A stretch of 64,000 bases of DNA from Dokdonia sp. PRO95 (GTDB lineage Bacteria > Bacteroidota > Bacteroidia > Flavobacteriales > Flavobacteriaceae), in assembly GCF_000355805.1 (NCBI RefSeq), contig NZ_CM001837.1, forward strand, positions 447,434 to 511,433, written 5' to 3'. The notes under the pieces are model-generated. The model ran no database searches, was not told the DNA's origin, and saw only the letters and a program-made list of their open reading frames with translations. Below are positions 34,363-43,033 of this stretch, piece by piece; within the stretch, counting starts at the first letter, position 1, and each line of letters opens with the position of its first letter. The position numbers and the translations under genes are program-made.

Positions 34363-36260
34363 ATTTTTTCGAGTAAAATTTTTGAATTATCATATTTAGC
34401 GACACCTTGTAAGAACTTCCTATACGCTTTATAGTCTTCTTTAGAAAAAGTTCCGCTATTTATATTTAATACCCGTCTGTATGACAAGCTGTTGTCATTA
34501 ATCAATTCGACAGTAAGCACGTATTTTCCAAACTCTGAGTGCAACACTACAGGTTCTGGCAAGTATCGGATTTTAAACTCTTTCGGAGTATTTATTGTAA
34601 TAACATCTACATCCTTATAACCTCTATCAATTCTAAAGGAACTTGTGCGCTCGACTTCTTTTCTAGGCATGCGCCTTATTCTATTAAAAGCGTTGAGAGT
34701 TAATGTAAAATCTTCACCTACTTTAGATGCATAACTTTTTGATGTAAAGACAAGTTTTTCTTGCAGATTCACCTTGTCCTTATTGTTTGTAAAATTGATA
34801 CTATCAATCTTTAGATTATTGATACTATTAAAAAAATTATAGTAATACCGTTTTTGTTTTTTTTTCTCTAACTCAAGTAATCCAGATCTGCTATCATATT
34901 GTGTTCCGTATGTAGATATACTTAATGCTCCTGAAAGTGCCCCGTTTAAGTCAACTGTGTAATCACCTTCAATTTCCTGAAGATTAGTATCATTACTATA
35001 CTCAGGAGTGTGCACTATGAATCCGCCTTCTGGTTTGATAACAAGTACATCTCTATCATCTGTAAAGTCTCCTAAAAAACCAAAAGGTATTGTCTGGCTA
35101 GTGCATTCGAGCCAGGTATAATTATCATCTTTAGGGATAGCGAGAATAACGTGACTACCTTGCAGTGATGCAAAATCCTCTTCTAAACTTCTCTTTTCAT
35201 CTCCCGCATATACTACGGTATAATATGAAGGCACACCAACAACTTCCAACAAAGCCTTCGTATAATTCACTAGACCTTTACAATCGCCATATCCTAAGTC
35301 ATGGACTTCTTGAGCGGGAGTAGGTTTCCAACCACCGATACCAATTTGCACACTTACATATCGCGTTTTTTGCTGCACATAATCGTAGATGATTCTCGCT
35401 TTTTCTTCATCAGTTTTTGCATCAGAAACTAAAGACTGTATTTCCGACACTGTTTCATCGTCTAGCGCTGTCATTCCTCGAAGTAAACTATTATTCATCC
35501 AAGTGCCAAATTCTTTCCAGTTCTTAGCATTACCATCCACACCTGCAAGATGAAACCTCTCTAAAGAGAACAAAACTCTGGGTACTACTTCATGTATAGG
35601 AAGACCATAAGTCTCTTGTGAGATGCTTAGTTTATTACTAGCTGATATACTTATTACATTAATTTGATTCTGTACTTCTAAGTCATTATTATCGTCAATA
35701 ATTTTATGGCGGAGTCCTAAACTAGGAGCTACATTTATATTATATTTTATGTTCTCAATACTAGTTCTAAAATTATTGTACAATCTAAAAGATGGGATAA
35801 AAGCAGTACTAACTGATTTTACTTTAGATGTAAAAATCACTGTAAATGGGAAACCTGTAGTAGGTGTAAAGTCTAAATATCTAACTCTTGAGCTTGAATA
35901 AAGGCTAAAACCATCTACAGCACTCACATCTCTAAAGTCTCCTTTCTTTATTTTTTCGACCTCATTTCCAAATGCATCAAGTATAATCGCCTGAAGACTT
36001 AAAACCTTAGTGTTATCATCATAGAACTCGGCTGCATTTATATGTCTTAAGCCTTTCGAATTAAGTACAGTAACAACTCTCTTTTCTTCTCTAAAAAGAG
36101 TTTTATAATCTGAGATTTCAATATGAGTTTCTTGAAGCCTTACAACAGCATCTGCATTGTTTGTTAGCTCCTCAGGAATATCAGCTACAGTATAGATTAA
36201 ATCTTGGCTATACATCACAGAAGTAAAGCCCAAGAAGGCAAGAAAGTAAATAAAACGCAT
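34359..36260 (-). CDS. DUF3857/transglutaminase-like secreted protein, catalytic residues intact
   Basis: Started at 36260, the protein has 633 residues with the signal peptide MRFIYFLAFLGFTSVMYSQ; an ATG 11 codons earlier would put polar residues ahead of it. DUF3857 occupies about residues 40-220. The transglutaminase core has Cys in LGYGDCKGLVNYTKALLE, His in GSHVILAIP and an acidic residue in YTWLECTS (Glu where Asp is usual). It is the first of three related genes, and the only one with the Cys-His pair. The substrate is unknown; a periplasmic or surface location is likely. Confidence 0.8.
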   Translation of the reverse strand: MRFIYFLAFLGFTSVMYSQDLIYTVADIPEELTNNADAVVRLQETHIEISDYKTLFREEKRVVTVLNSKGLRHINAAEFYDDNTKVLSLQAIILDAFGNEVEKIKKGDFRDVSAVDGFSLYSSSRVRYLDFTPTTGFPFTVIFTSKVKSVSTAFIPSFRLYNNFRTSIENIKYNINVAPSLGLRHKIIDDNNDLEVQNQINVISISASNKLSISQETYGLPIHEVVPRVLFSLERFHLAGVDGNAKNWKEFGTWMNNSLLRGMTALDDETVSEIQSLVSDAKTDEEKARIIYDYVQQKTRYVSVQIGIGGWKPTPAQEVHDLGYGDCKGLVNYTKALLEVVGVPSYYTVVYAGDEKRSLEEDFASLQGSHVILAIPKDDNYTWLECTSQTIPFGFLGDFTDDRDVLVIKPEGGFIVHTPEYSNDTNLQEIEGDYTVDLNGALSGALSISTYGTQYDSRSGLLELEKKKQKRYYYNFFNSINNLKIDSINFTNNKDKVNLQEKLVFTSKSYASKVGEDFTLTLNAFNRIRRMPRKEVERTSSFRIDRGYKDVDVITINTPKEFKIRYLPEPVVLHSEFGKYVLTVELINDNSLSYRRVLNINSGTFSKEDYKAYRKFLQGVAKYDNSKILLEKI

Positions 36261-36323
36261 TAATTGATTGATGATTGATGAATTATGCGCCAAAATAAAA
36301 CTTAAAGAATTCTCTTACAAGAA

Positions 36324-36776
36324 TTATACGCGGTTTTTTGTATCAATTACAATTGTAACAGGCCCATCATTAAGTAATTGAACCTTCATATCTGCACCAA
36401 ATTCTCCTGTATAGGTGGGTTTGTTGCGCTTTCGCGAAAGCGTACTCACAAACTCCTCATACATCGGGATGGCTTTATCTGGTCGTGCTGCTTCTAAAAA
36501 TGAAGGTCGATTCCCCTTCTTAGTACTTGCAAATAACGTAAACTGACTAATAACCAAAATGTCTCCATCAACATCACCCACAGAAAGATTCATGGCACCA
36601 TCATTATCACTGAAAATTCGCAGGCCAATTATTTTATTTGTGAGCCACTCAACATCTTCATTGGTATCCTCATGAGTAACACCTAGCAAAACAAGTAACC
36701 CTTGGTTAATCTCAGATTTTACAACTCCGTTTATAGTGACAGAAGCTTCTGTTACTCGCTGAATTACTGCCTTCAT
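36324..36776 (-). CDS. dtd: D-aminoacyl-tRNA deacylase
   Basis: DTD removes D-amino acids (and glycine from tRNA-Ala) from mischarged tRNAs. It has 150 residues. Diagnostic motifs are [17 protein letters not shown], the SQFTL signature and the C-terminal [13 protein letters not shown]. The 36427-36442 palindrome encodes LSRKR within [21 protein letters not shown], where other DTDs have a variable loop. The start is 2 bp downstream of rsgA's stop, so the two are an operon. Confidence 0.95.
   Translation of the reverse strand: MKAVIQRVTEASVTINGVVKSEINQGLLVLLGVTHEDTNEDVEWLTNKIIGLRIFSDNDGAMNLSVGDVDGDILVISQFTLFASTKKGNRPSFLEAARPDKAIPMYEEFVSTLSRKRNKPTYTGEFGADMKVQLLNDGPVTIVIDTKNRV
36427..36442. repeat. 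CGCTTTCGCGAAAGCG palindrome inside dtd
   Basis: A perfect 16-bp copy in the coding sequence, read in the same frame as the aroA copy (LSRKR). Confidence 0.95.
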
Positions 36777-36778
36777 TA

Positions 36779-37735
36779 TTATTGCTCTTCTGGGTAGTGA
36801 TCTTTTCTGTAATGCTGCTCGTCATCTCCTTCTAGCATCTGTGTATAACTCTTATAACGTGACCAATGTAGCTCATCATTATCAAGTGCCTCTTTTACAG
36901 CACATTTAGGTTCTTCAAGATGCAAACAGTTATTGAATTTGCATTCACTCTTTAAAGCAAAGAACTCAGGAAAATAGTCTCCTATTTCTTCTCGTTCCAT
37001 ATCTACAATACCAAACCCTTTGATTCCAGGAGTATCGATAATACGTGCATCAAAATGTAAATCAAACATCTCTGCAAAGGTAGTAGTATGCTGTCCTTGA
37101 CTGTGCTGTACGCTTATTTGCTTTGTTTTGAGATCCAAGGTAGGTTCGATGGCATTGACAAGAGTAGATTTTCCTACTCCAGAATGACCTGTAAACATAC
37201 ACGTCTTACCTTCCATCATTTCTTTTACCGCATCGATATTCTTTCCAGTAATTGCGGAAATTCCTACACACTCATATCCTATCTCGCGATACATTGCCGC
37301 AAGATATTTTATCTCCATAATTTCCTCTTCATTATAAGTATCTATCTTATTGAAGAGTAACACCGCTTTAATATGGTAAGCCTCTGCAGTTACCAGAAAA
37401 CGATCTATAAACGCCGTAAAAGTAGGCGGATTGTTAAGCGTCACTAGTAAGAATACAGTATCCACGTTACTAGCGATGATGTGTGTTTGCTTAGAAAGGT
37501 TTACAGACTTACGTACAATGTAGTTATCTCTGTCGTGTATTTTTGTAATCACACCCGTCTCAACATCACTTTTAGTATCAAGATCAAAATCTACAACATC
37601 TCCTACAGAAACTGGATTTGTACTTTTAATTCCTTTAATACGGAATTTTCCTTTTATTCTACATTCATACCACTGGCCGCCATCCGTCTTTACGGTGTAC
37701 CAACTTCCAGTAGATTTATAAACAGTTCCTGTCAT
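36779..37735 (-). CDS. rsgA: ribosome small-subunit GTPase RsgA
   Basis: RsgA (YjeQ/EngC) is a circularly permuted GTPase in 30S maturation. It has 318 residues: an N-terminal OB-fold ([21 protein letters not shown]), then G4 [10 protein letters not shown]1 [15 protein letters not shown] and G3 [11 protein letters not shown] in the permuted order, and a C-terminal zinc site ([14 protein letters not shown]). It is first in the rsgA-dtd operon. Confidence 0.96.
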   Translation of the reverse strand: MTGTVYKSTGSWYTVKTDGGQWYECRIKGKFRIKGIKSTNPVSVGDVVDFDLDTKSDVETGVITKIHDRDNYIVRKSVNLSKQTHIIASNVDTVFLLVTLNNPPTFTAFIDRFLVTAEAYHIKAVLLFNKIDTYNEEEIMEIKYLAAMYREIGYECVGISAITGKNIDAVKEMMEGKTCMFTGHSGVGKSTLVNAIEPTLDLKTKQISVQHSQGQHTTTFAEMFDLHFDARIIDTPGIKGFGIVDMEREEIGDYFPEFFALKSECKFNNCLHLEEPKCAVKEALDNDELHWSRYKSYTQMLEGDDEQHYRKDHYPEEQ

Positions 37736-37881
37736 ACGCTTGTGTCAATTGCAAAAATACTTTCTTTTTAGTTACTCACTAGAAATATTAAAAAAACTAC
37801 TTGTCTTAATTTTAAGAATTGTAGGAATTTACAGCAAGATTTTAATATTTTAGCGCAATAAATCAATCAAAAATGATATTA

Positions 37882-38535
37882 ATGAAAAAATCAATTCTTT
37901 TTATTGCAGCTTTTATTTTAATGACTCCTTTCCTTGTAGCTCAAACAAGCCTGTATGAAAACCCAGCGTTTGATGAAATTGCTAAGGAGCATAAAATTAT
38001 CGCAATCGTACCATTTAAAACTCAGGTAAAGCTTAGACCTAGACAAATGAAAGACATGACAGATGAGCAACTAAGCCGTCTTGAAAAAGCAGAAGGTGAG
38101 GGATTACAAACTGGTATGTTTTCTTGGTTTCTAAAAAGAAAAAAAAGAGGTAAACTTACTACTCTAGAAATCCAACAACCTTCTAGAACAAATGCTCTTC
38201 TAAAAAAGGAAGGTATTGACTATGACAACATTTATGAGTACACTACTGACGAACTTGCTAAAATTCTAGAGGTAGATGCCATCATATCTGGAGATTATGA
38301 GACTAACAAACCTATGAGCGAAGGAGCCAGCGTTGCCCTGTCTTTACTAATAGGCTTTGGTGGATCTACAAATAGTGCTATTGTAAACATGAATGTAAAC
38401 AATGGAGCAGATGGCCAACTTCTATGGAACTATAACAAAAAAGTACGTGGTGGGCTAGGTAGCTCTCCTGAAGACTTGGTAAATGTCTTAATGAGAAAAG
38501 CATCTAGAAGACTTGCTTACACTAAGAAAGATTAA
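37882..38535 (+). CDS. secreted protein of unknown function
   Basis: Started at the ATG at 37882, the protein has 217 residues with the signal peptide MKKSILFIAAFILMTPFLVAQ. The mature part has a conserved-looking start (EIAKEHKIIAIVPFKTQVKL), a basic segment (FLKRKKRGKL) and a Gly/Asn-rich strand region (LLIGFGGSTNSAIVNMNVNNG). Its layout resembles periplasmic proteins of the GNA1162/CsgG-like type that assemble near the outer membrane, but I cannot support a named family. It is convergent with the aromatic operon across a shared terminator. Confidence 0.6.
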   Translation: MKKSILFIAAFILMTPFLVAQTSLYENPAFDEIAKEHKIIAIVPFKTQVKLRPRQMKDMTDEQLSRLEKAEGEGLQTGMFSWFLKRKKRGKLTTLEIQQPSRTNALLKKEGIDYDNIYEYTTDELAKILEVDAIISGDYETNKPMSEGASVALSLLIGFGGSTNSAIVNMNVNNGADGQLLWNYNKKVRGGLGSSPEDLVNVLMRKASRRLAYTKKD

Positions 38536-38555
38536 TCACTTTACTCACAAATAAA

Positions 38556-38585
38556 AAAAGGCTCAACATTACGTTGAGCCTTTTT
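38556..38585. terminator. bidirectional terminator
   Basis: AAAAGGCTCAAC pairs with GTTGAGCCTTTT over a 5-base loop, with an A-run before and a T-run after, so it closes both the unknown secreted-protein gene and the aromatic operon. Confidence 0.92.
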
Positions 38586-38609
38586 CTTTATAGCTAGCTA
38601 TCTAAAGTC

Positions 38610-39692
38610 TTACGACTTCGCCACCTTCTTCTGGTGATTTATAGACTCTTGGTGTACTGCTTTAAATACACGTAGTATAAACTCTTCGCTTAGATTGTTT
38701 TGCTCTCCCTCTAAAATCATCTTACCTAGGATTTCGTTCCATCGTTTTGTCTGTAAAATCGAAACGTTATTTTCTGCCTTAAGCTCTCCTATACTATCAG
38801 AGATTTTCATGCGCTTTCCTAAGCTTTCAATAAGCTGATGATCTATCACGTCAATCTTAGTACGCAATGTGTTCAATTTATTATTGTACTCTACCTCTGT
38901 ACCTTCTTCTTTGCGGATTTTTAAATCCTTCATCATTTGCACGAGCGTAGCTGGTGTGATTTGCTGTGCAGCATCACTCCATGCATTATCTGGGTCATAA
39001 TGCGTCTCTACCATGATACCATCATAGTTGAGATCAAGACCTGTCTGGCATAAATCATGAATAATATCACGACGTCCAGCAATGTGTGACGGATCTAGAA
39101 TTAAAGGAAGATCTGGAAATTTATTCTGAAGATCTATCGCTATTTGCCATTCTGGATTATTTCTGTAACGTGTCTTCTCATACGTAGAGAACCCTCTGTG
39201 TATTACACCTAGATTTTTAATATCCTGAGTATAAAAACGCTCTACCGCCCCTAACCATAAGGCAAGATCTGGATTTACTGGGTTTTTAATAAGCACCGTT
39301 TTATCTGTTCCTTTAAGAGCTTCTGCAATTTCTTGAACGATAAATGGAGATACTGTTGTACGAGCCCCTATCCATAAGATATCGATATCTGCTTCAAGAG
39401 CTAGGTCTACGTGATTTGCATTTGCAACCTCTGTCGTAGTAAGCATTCCTGTTTCTTCTTTGGCTTTTTGTAACCATTTAAGTCCAAGAGCACCTACTCC
39501 TTCAAAGTTTCCTGGACGCGTTCTTGGCTTCCAGATCCCGGCACGTAGTACGGTAGCATCTGTGTCTTTCAGTTGGTGAGCAATTTTAAGCACCTGCGCT
39601 TCCGTCTCTGCACTACATGGTCCTGCAATTACAAGAGGGTGATCAAGGCCAAAAGCGTCTAACCAATTTCTAAGTTCTTTCTTATTTTCCAT
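38610..39692 (-). CDS. bifunctional DAHP synthase / chorismate mutase
   Basis: The 360-residue protein starts at the ATG at 39692 (MENKKELRNWLDAFG); an in-frame extension upstream would read through the 39731 palindrome as RFRES and is rejected. The N-terminal ~260 residues are a KDO8P/DAHP synthase of the class I-beta type (LVIAGPCSAETEAQVLK, RAGIWKPRTRPGNFEG, LILDPSHIAGRRDII). The C-terminal ~90 residues are an AroQ-type chorismate mutase (LRTKIDVIDHQLIESLGKRM). It catalyses the first shikimate step and the first step of the Phe/Tyr branch, and is the last gene of the attenuated operon. Confidence 0.93.
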   Translation of the reverse strand: MENKKELRNWLDAFGLDHPLVIAGPCSAETEAQVLKIAHQLKDTDATVLRAGIWKPRTRPGNFEGVGALGLKWLQKAKEETGMLTTTEVANANHVDLALEADIDILWIGARTTVSPFIVQEIAEALKGTDKTVLIKNPVNPDLALWLGAVERFYTQDIKNLGVIHRGFSTYEKTRYRNNPEWQIAIDLQNKFPDLPLILDPSHIAGRRDIIHDLCQTGLDLNYDGIMVETHYDPDNAWSDAAQQITPATLVQMMKDLKIRKEEGTEVEYNNKLNTLRTKIDVIDHQLIESLGKRMKISDSIGELKAENNVSILQTKRWNEILGKMILEGEQNNLSEEFILRVFKAVHQESINHQKKVAKS

Positions 39693-39730
39693 AACATTTA
39701 ATTTGTGCCGCTTCGGGCTTTTGATATTTA

Positions 39731-39746
39731 CGCTTTCGCGAAAGCG
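39731..39746. repeat. palindrome between tyrA and the DAHP synthase gene
   Basis: A perfect 16-bp copy in the 59-bp gap inside the operon, so it is transcribed. Confidence 0.95.
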
Positions 39747-39751
39747 CAAAA

Positions 39752-40603
39752 CTATTTAATTCCGTTTAAAATTTCCTTAATGTGGTTCGTGTTTTCCATC
39801 TCATCGTGCACCCCTTGAAAATCATCATTTTCAAGAAGTGTTTTAAAATCGTTGAGATTGGCAATATATTCAGTTAATGTCTCTAAGACATTCTCTTTAT
39901 TCTCTTTAAAAATCGAGGTCCATGTTACTGGATTACTTTTTGCCAAACGCACGGTAGATGCAAAACCGCTGCCTGCCATGTCAAAAATATCACGTTCATT
40001 TTTCTCTTTTTGTATCACCGTCTTACCTAGCATAAACGCGCTTATGTGTGAGAGGTGACTTACGTAAGCAATATGCTTGTCATGAGACACAGGGTCCATG
40101 TAGCGTATGCGCATTCCCATATTTTTGAAGAGGTCTAGCACTTGTTCTTGCAGCTTAAAAGCTGTTTTCTCTACCTCGCATATAATATTAGTCTTCCCAG
40201 TATATAAGCCTGTAATCGCTGCACTAGGCCCAGAAAACTCTGTCCCTGCGATAGGATGACATGCAAGAAAATTGCGACGTTTAGGGTGTGATGCTACTAC
40301 TTCACAAATGGCTTGTTTTGTAGATCCCATGTCGACCACAATCGTATCGTCTCCTATATGATTAAGAACGTCTGGTAGTACGTGAATAGCCACATCTACT
40401 GGGATTGCCAGCACTACGAGGTCTGCTGTTTTAATATCTTCTAGTACGGCGCCTTTATCTATAAAACCTAATGACAACGCTTCGGCTAGGTGAGAATCAC
40501 TTGCATCTATACCATAAATAGTTGCCGCAGGTTCTTGCTCGCGCAAATCTCGCGCAAATGATCCTCCTATAAGCCCCAACCCTATGATGTAAATGTCTTT
40601 CAT
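39752..40603 (-). CDS. tyrA: prephenate dehydrogenase
   Basis: The 283-residue NAD(P)-dependent enzyme makes 4-hydroxyphenylpyruvate for tyrosine. Motifs are IYIIGLGLIGGSFARDL (dinucleotide binding), VVLAIPVDVAIHVLPDVL, VVDMGSTKQAIC, CHPIAGTEFSGPSAA and HIAYVSHLSHISAFML. There is no fused ACT or chorismate mutase domain; mutase is provided by the downstream fusion protein. It sits 78 bp after the aminotransferase. Confidence 0.95.
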   Translation of the reverse strand: MKDIYIIGLGLIGGSFARDLREQEPAATIYGIDASDSHLAEALSLGFIDKGAVLEDIKTADLVVLAIPVDVAIHVLPDVLNHIGDDTIVVDMGSTKQAICEVVASHPKRRNFLACHPIAGTEFSGPSAAITGLYTGKTNIICEVEKTAFKLQEQVLDLFKNMGMRIRYMDPVSHDKHIAYVSHLSHISAFMLGKTVIQKEKNERDIFDMAGSGFASTVRLAKSNPVTWTSIFKENKENVLETLTEYIANLNDFKTLLENDDFQGVHDEMENTNHIKEILNGIK

Positions 40604-40681
40604 TATCTAAATATTACTCTCTAATTGCTCAAATTCAATGTTTTATTAACAAAAACACCTCATATCCAGCTATTAATTATC

Positions 40682-41824
40682 TTAAAATCTACTTATTGCT
40701 TCTTTAATTTTTTCTTCTTTTACACAAAGGCTAAATCTGATGTATCCTTTCCCCATCGTTCCAAAAATGGTTCCTGGTGTGATAAAAATGAATTTCTCCA
40801 GCAAGATGTTATCTATAAAAGCCTCTGCATCGATTCCTTCTGGCAGTTTTGCCCAGACAAATAATCCTACAGCCTCTCTGTCGTAGGTACAACCTAACCT
40901 TTCGGCAAGCTCATAAACTAGTTTACGGCGGCGTCCATAAATGGTATTGATATGCTCAAACCAGTCATCTCCTAAGCCTAAGGCTGCTACAGCTCCTTTC
41001 TGTATGCCATAAAACATACCGCTATCCATATTAGATTTTACGCGCAATACGTGACCTATATTTTCGGCGCTTCCTAGTACCATTCCCACACGCCATCCAG
41101 ACATGTTAAAGGTCTTACTAAGACTGTTAAGTTCTAAGGCTACTTCAGCCGCTCCTGGAACCGCAAGCAATGATTGCGGATTGTCATTAAGGACAAAACT
41201 ATATGGATTATCGTTGATTACTAGTATGTGTTGCGCTTTCGCGAAAGCGATCAATTCTTCAAAAAAACCATCTGGCACCTTAGTCCCCGTAGGCATGTGA
41301 GGATAATTTACCCACATTAACTTTACACCCGAAAGATCTTGAGCCGCCAGCGCTTTTAAGTCTGGCAACCATCCGTTCTCCTCATTGAGATCGTATGTAA
41401 TTGCTTCTGCTTCCACAAGTTTTGTTACCGCAGCATAACTAGGGTATCCAGGATTAGGCAAAAGGACTTTATCTCCGGGATTTAAAAATGCCATCGAAAT
41501 GTGCATAATACCTTCCTTAGAACCCATAAGTGGTAATATCTCAGTATCTGGATTTGCGATGACTCCATATTGCTTTTTATAAAAATCTGCCATGGCTCCT
41601 CGCAACTCAGGAATACCGGTATAACTCTGGTACTGGTGAGCTACACTATCATGTAATCCTTTGAGCATCGCCGCAACTGCTGCCGGAGGCGCTGGCATAT
41701 CTGGGCTTCCTATTCCCATATTAATCACAGGATGACCGTCTGCAATGAGTGCGCGAACTTCTTTTAGCTTTCGCGAGAAGTAGTATTCCTTGGTTTCCTG
41801 TAACCTATTTGCTGGTTGCATCAT
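40682..41824 (-). CDS. class I/II PLP aminotransferase of the aromatic operon
   Basis: The 380-residue protein has INMGIGSPDMPAPP, GSKEGIMHISMAFLNPGD, the cofactor region VINDNPYSFV and the PLP lysine in LNSLSKTFNMSGWRVGM. Its place between pheA and tyrA indicates that it transaminates phenylpyruvate and/or hydroxyphenylpyruvate to Phe and Tyr. The start overlaps the stop of pheA (ATGA). One perfect palindrome (41234-41249) is read in frame as AFAKA, and a degenerate copy (about 41765-41778) near the start codes for FSRKL. Confidence 0.9.
   Translation of the reverse strand: MMQPANRLQETKEYYFSRKLKEVRALIADGHPVINMGIGSPDMPAPPAAVAAMLKGLHDSVAHQYQSYTGIPELRGAMADFYKKQYGVIANPDTEILPLMGSKEGIMHISMAFLNPGDKVLLPNPGYPSYAAVTKLVEAEAITYDLNEENGWLPDLKALAAQDLSGVKLMWVNYPHMPTGTKVPDGFFEELIAFAKAQHILVINDNPYSFVLNDNPQSLLAVPGAAEVALELNSLSKTFNMSGWRVGMVLGSAENIGHVLRVKSNMDSGMFYGIQKGAVAALGLGDDWFEHINTIYGRRRKLVYELAERLGCTYDREAVGLFVWAKLPEGIDAEAFIDNILLEKFIFITPGTIFGTMGKGYIRFSLCVKEEKIKEAISRF
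41234..41249. repeat. CGCTTTCGCGAAAGCG palindrome inside the aminotransferase gene
   Basis: A perfect 16-bp copy in the coding sequence, read as AFAKA in LIAFAKAQHILVINDNP. Confidence 0.95.
41765..41778. repeat. degenerate palindrome (AGCTTTCGCGAGAA) near the aminotransferase start
   Basis: Two or three mismatches to the consensus; it encodes FSRKL near residue 15. Confidence 0.5.
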
Positions 41825-42639
41825 TGCTTTCTGTTTTTGTAAGCTCCTAGTACTTTAAAGTCATTTGCCATGATTTCTAGTAATTGTACTGCCTTATTAA
41901 AGCTTTCTATCGTATCAAAAGTGACATCTACAAAAAAGGCATATTTCCACGGCTTCTCGATTATAGGCATGGACTGAATTTTTGTGAGATTCATCTTGCA
42001 ATCACTCAGTACATTTAAAATTGCCGCTAGGCTACCACGCTTATGATCTGCCGAAAATCTTATAGATGCCTTATCAATAACACCTTTTACTAGTTTTTTA
42101 TCCTTATTTAAAATAAAGAAGCGAGTTGCATTCTCATTGATGGTCTGTATAGACTCTCTTATGATTTCTAGATTATAAATACTTGCTGCAGCTGTGCTTG
42201 CTATGGCTGCTATTCCTTGTAATTGGTTTTCTTGTATCTCACGTGCTACACCCGCGGTATCTGTATCTTCTACAAGTTTTATGTCTGGGTAGTTTCTAAA
42301 AAACTCACGACATTGCAAAATCGCCATAGGGTGCGACCACACCTCCTTTATGTCATTTATTGCTTGACCTGGCAACGCCATTAACTGGTGCTGGATATCA
42401 AGGTAGAACTCTCCTTCTATATGCAAATCATGTTTATCTAGCAGCGCATAGTTAGGGAGTATTGCCCCTGCGATACTATTTTCTATAGCCATCACAGCAT
42501 CTTGTACTTCGCCTTCTACCAGTGCGTCTACTAGCCTAGGAAAAGACATACACTCCACCACAGCAACGTCTGTCCCAAAAAATTCTTGAGCTACCTTGTG
42601 ATGAAATGATCCTTGTACGCCTTGTATTGCTACTTTCAT
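41821..42639 (-). CDS. pheA: prephenate dehydratase
   Basis: The 272-residue enzyme converts prephenate to phenylpyruvate. Motifs are VAIQGVQGSFHHKVAQEFF, AVMAIENSIAGAILPNYALL, the catalytic-region DTAGVAREIQE and TRFFILNKD. The C-terminal ACT domain begins DHKRGSLAAILNVLSDCKMNLTKIQSMPI, so Phe feedback is expected. It is the first structural gene of pheA-aminotransferase-tyrA-DAHPS/CM. A transcription terminator stands just 8 bases upstream of its start codon, and a Phe/Tyr-rich leader ORF lies before that. Confidence 0.96.
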   Translation of the reverse strand: MKVAIQGVQGSFHHKVAQEFFGTDVAVVECMSFPRLVDALVEGEVQDAVMAIENSIAGAILPNYALLDKHDLHIEGEFYLDIQHQLMALPGQAINDIKEVWSHPMAILQCREFFRNYPDIKLVEDTDTAGVAREIQENQLQGIAAIASTAAASIYNLEIIRESIQTINENATRFFILNKDKKLVKGVIDKASIRFSADHKRGSLAAILNVLSDCKMNLTKIQSMPIIEKPWKYAFFVDVTFDTIESFNKAVQLLEIMANDFKVLGAYKNRKQ

Positions 42640-42640
42640 A

Positions 42641-42647
42641 ATTGTGC
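42641..42647 (-). promoter_or_regulatory. GCACAAT, complementary to the end of the leader ORF
   Basis: The bases next to the pheA start (GCACAAT) are an exact complement of ATTGTGC at 42709-42715 in the last codons of the leader peptide. Pairing would enclose the terminator and cover the pheA initiation region. Its use in vivo is inferred. Confidence 0.4.
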
Positions 42648-42680
42648 AAAAAAAAATCCTGATAAAAATTTATCAGGACT
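42648..42680 (-). terminator. attenuator: terminator hairpin upstream of pheA
   Basis: On the transcribed strand TCCTGATAAA pairs with TTTATCAGGA (42669-42678 with 42657-42666) in a near-perfect stem, followed by nine Ts (42648-42656), directly before the pheA start. The 5' arm can instead pair with AUCAGGA in the leader ORF (42720-42726), so terminator and antiterminator exclude each other. Confidence 0.88.
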
Positions 42681-42705
42681 TATTGAAATATTGAGTGTTA
42701 TTAAA

Positions 42706-42786
42706 TTAGCACAATATCAATCCTGATCTCTTCCCGTAAAAGAAGAAATAGAAAAAATTGTTCCAATAATAAACGTTTGATAACAT
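42706..42786 (-). CDS. aromatic leader peptide (attenuation control of the pheA operon)
   Basis: A 26-codon frame, ATG to TAA, between a good promoter and the terminator. Residues 6-17 read YYWNNFFYFFFY: four Tyr, five Phe and one Trp in twelve codons. The rest reads MLSNV before and GKRSGLILC after. Ten of twelve aromatic codons, in front of an operon for Phe and Tyr synthesis, is the pattern of attenuator leader peptides (pheA, trp) of proteobacteria. The antiterminator arm (ATCAGGA, 42720-42726) lies inside the ORF about 10 bases after the last Tyr codon, so a ribosome stalled on Phe/Tyr codons would leave it partly free, while one reaching the stop would cover it. I know of no named gene for it in this group. 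Confidence 0.85.
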   Translation of the reverse strand: MLSNVYYWNNFFYFFFYGKRSGLILC

Positions 42787-42803
42787 GTTGAGTTATTTGA
42801 CTG

Positions 42804-42833
42804 CTAAAGTAGAAAAAATATCTAATGAGCCAA
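42804..42833 (-). promoter_or_regulatory. promoter of the leader-pheA operon
   Basis: TTG at 42831-42833, a 19-base spacer and TACTTTAG at 42804-42811 (one mismatch to TAnnTTTG). The expected start of transcription, near 42797, gives a leader of about 11 nt before the leader-peptide ATG. Confidence 0.7.
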
Positions 42834-43033
42834 TTTATTTAGCTCCTTTTGTGAAATATTTTTTATAAGCCGTAGATTTTGAGAAATTATCAATCAAACA
42901 TTGATAAACTAATGAAAATGAGAATACGACACCTATCCTTATCTTAAAATCTAATCCGCATGGATGATCATCACACTTTTAGATGTATCCTCCCGTTATC
43001 AATTCTTACATTTACAGTATTAAACACTCCTCT

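Noticed and set aside
39693-39749. Upstream extension of the DAHP synthase gene
   Set aside because: It reads through the 39731 palindrome and is not conserved in the family; ATG 39692 gives the usual N-terminus.
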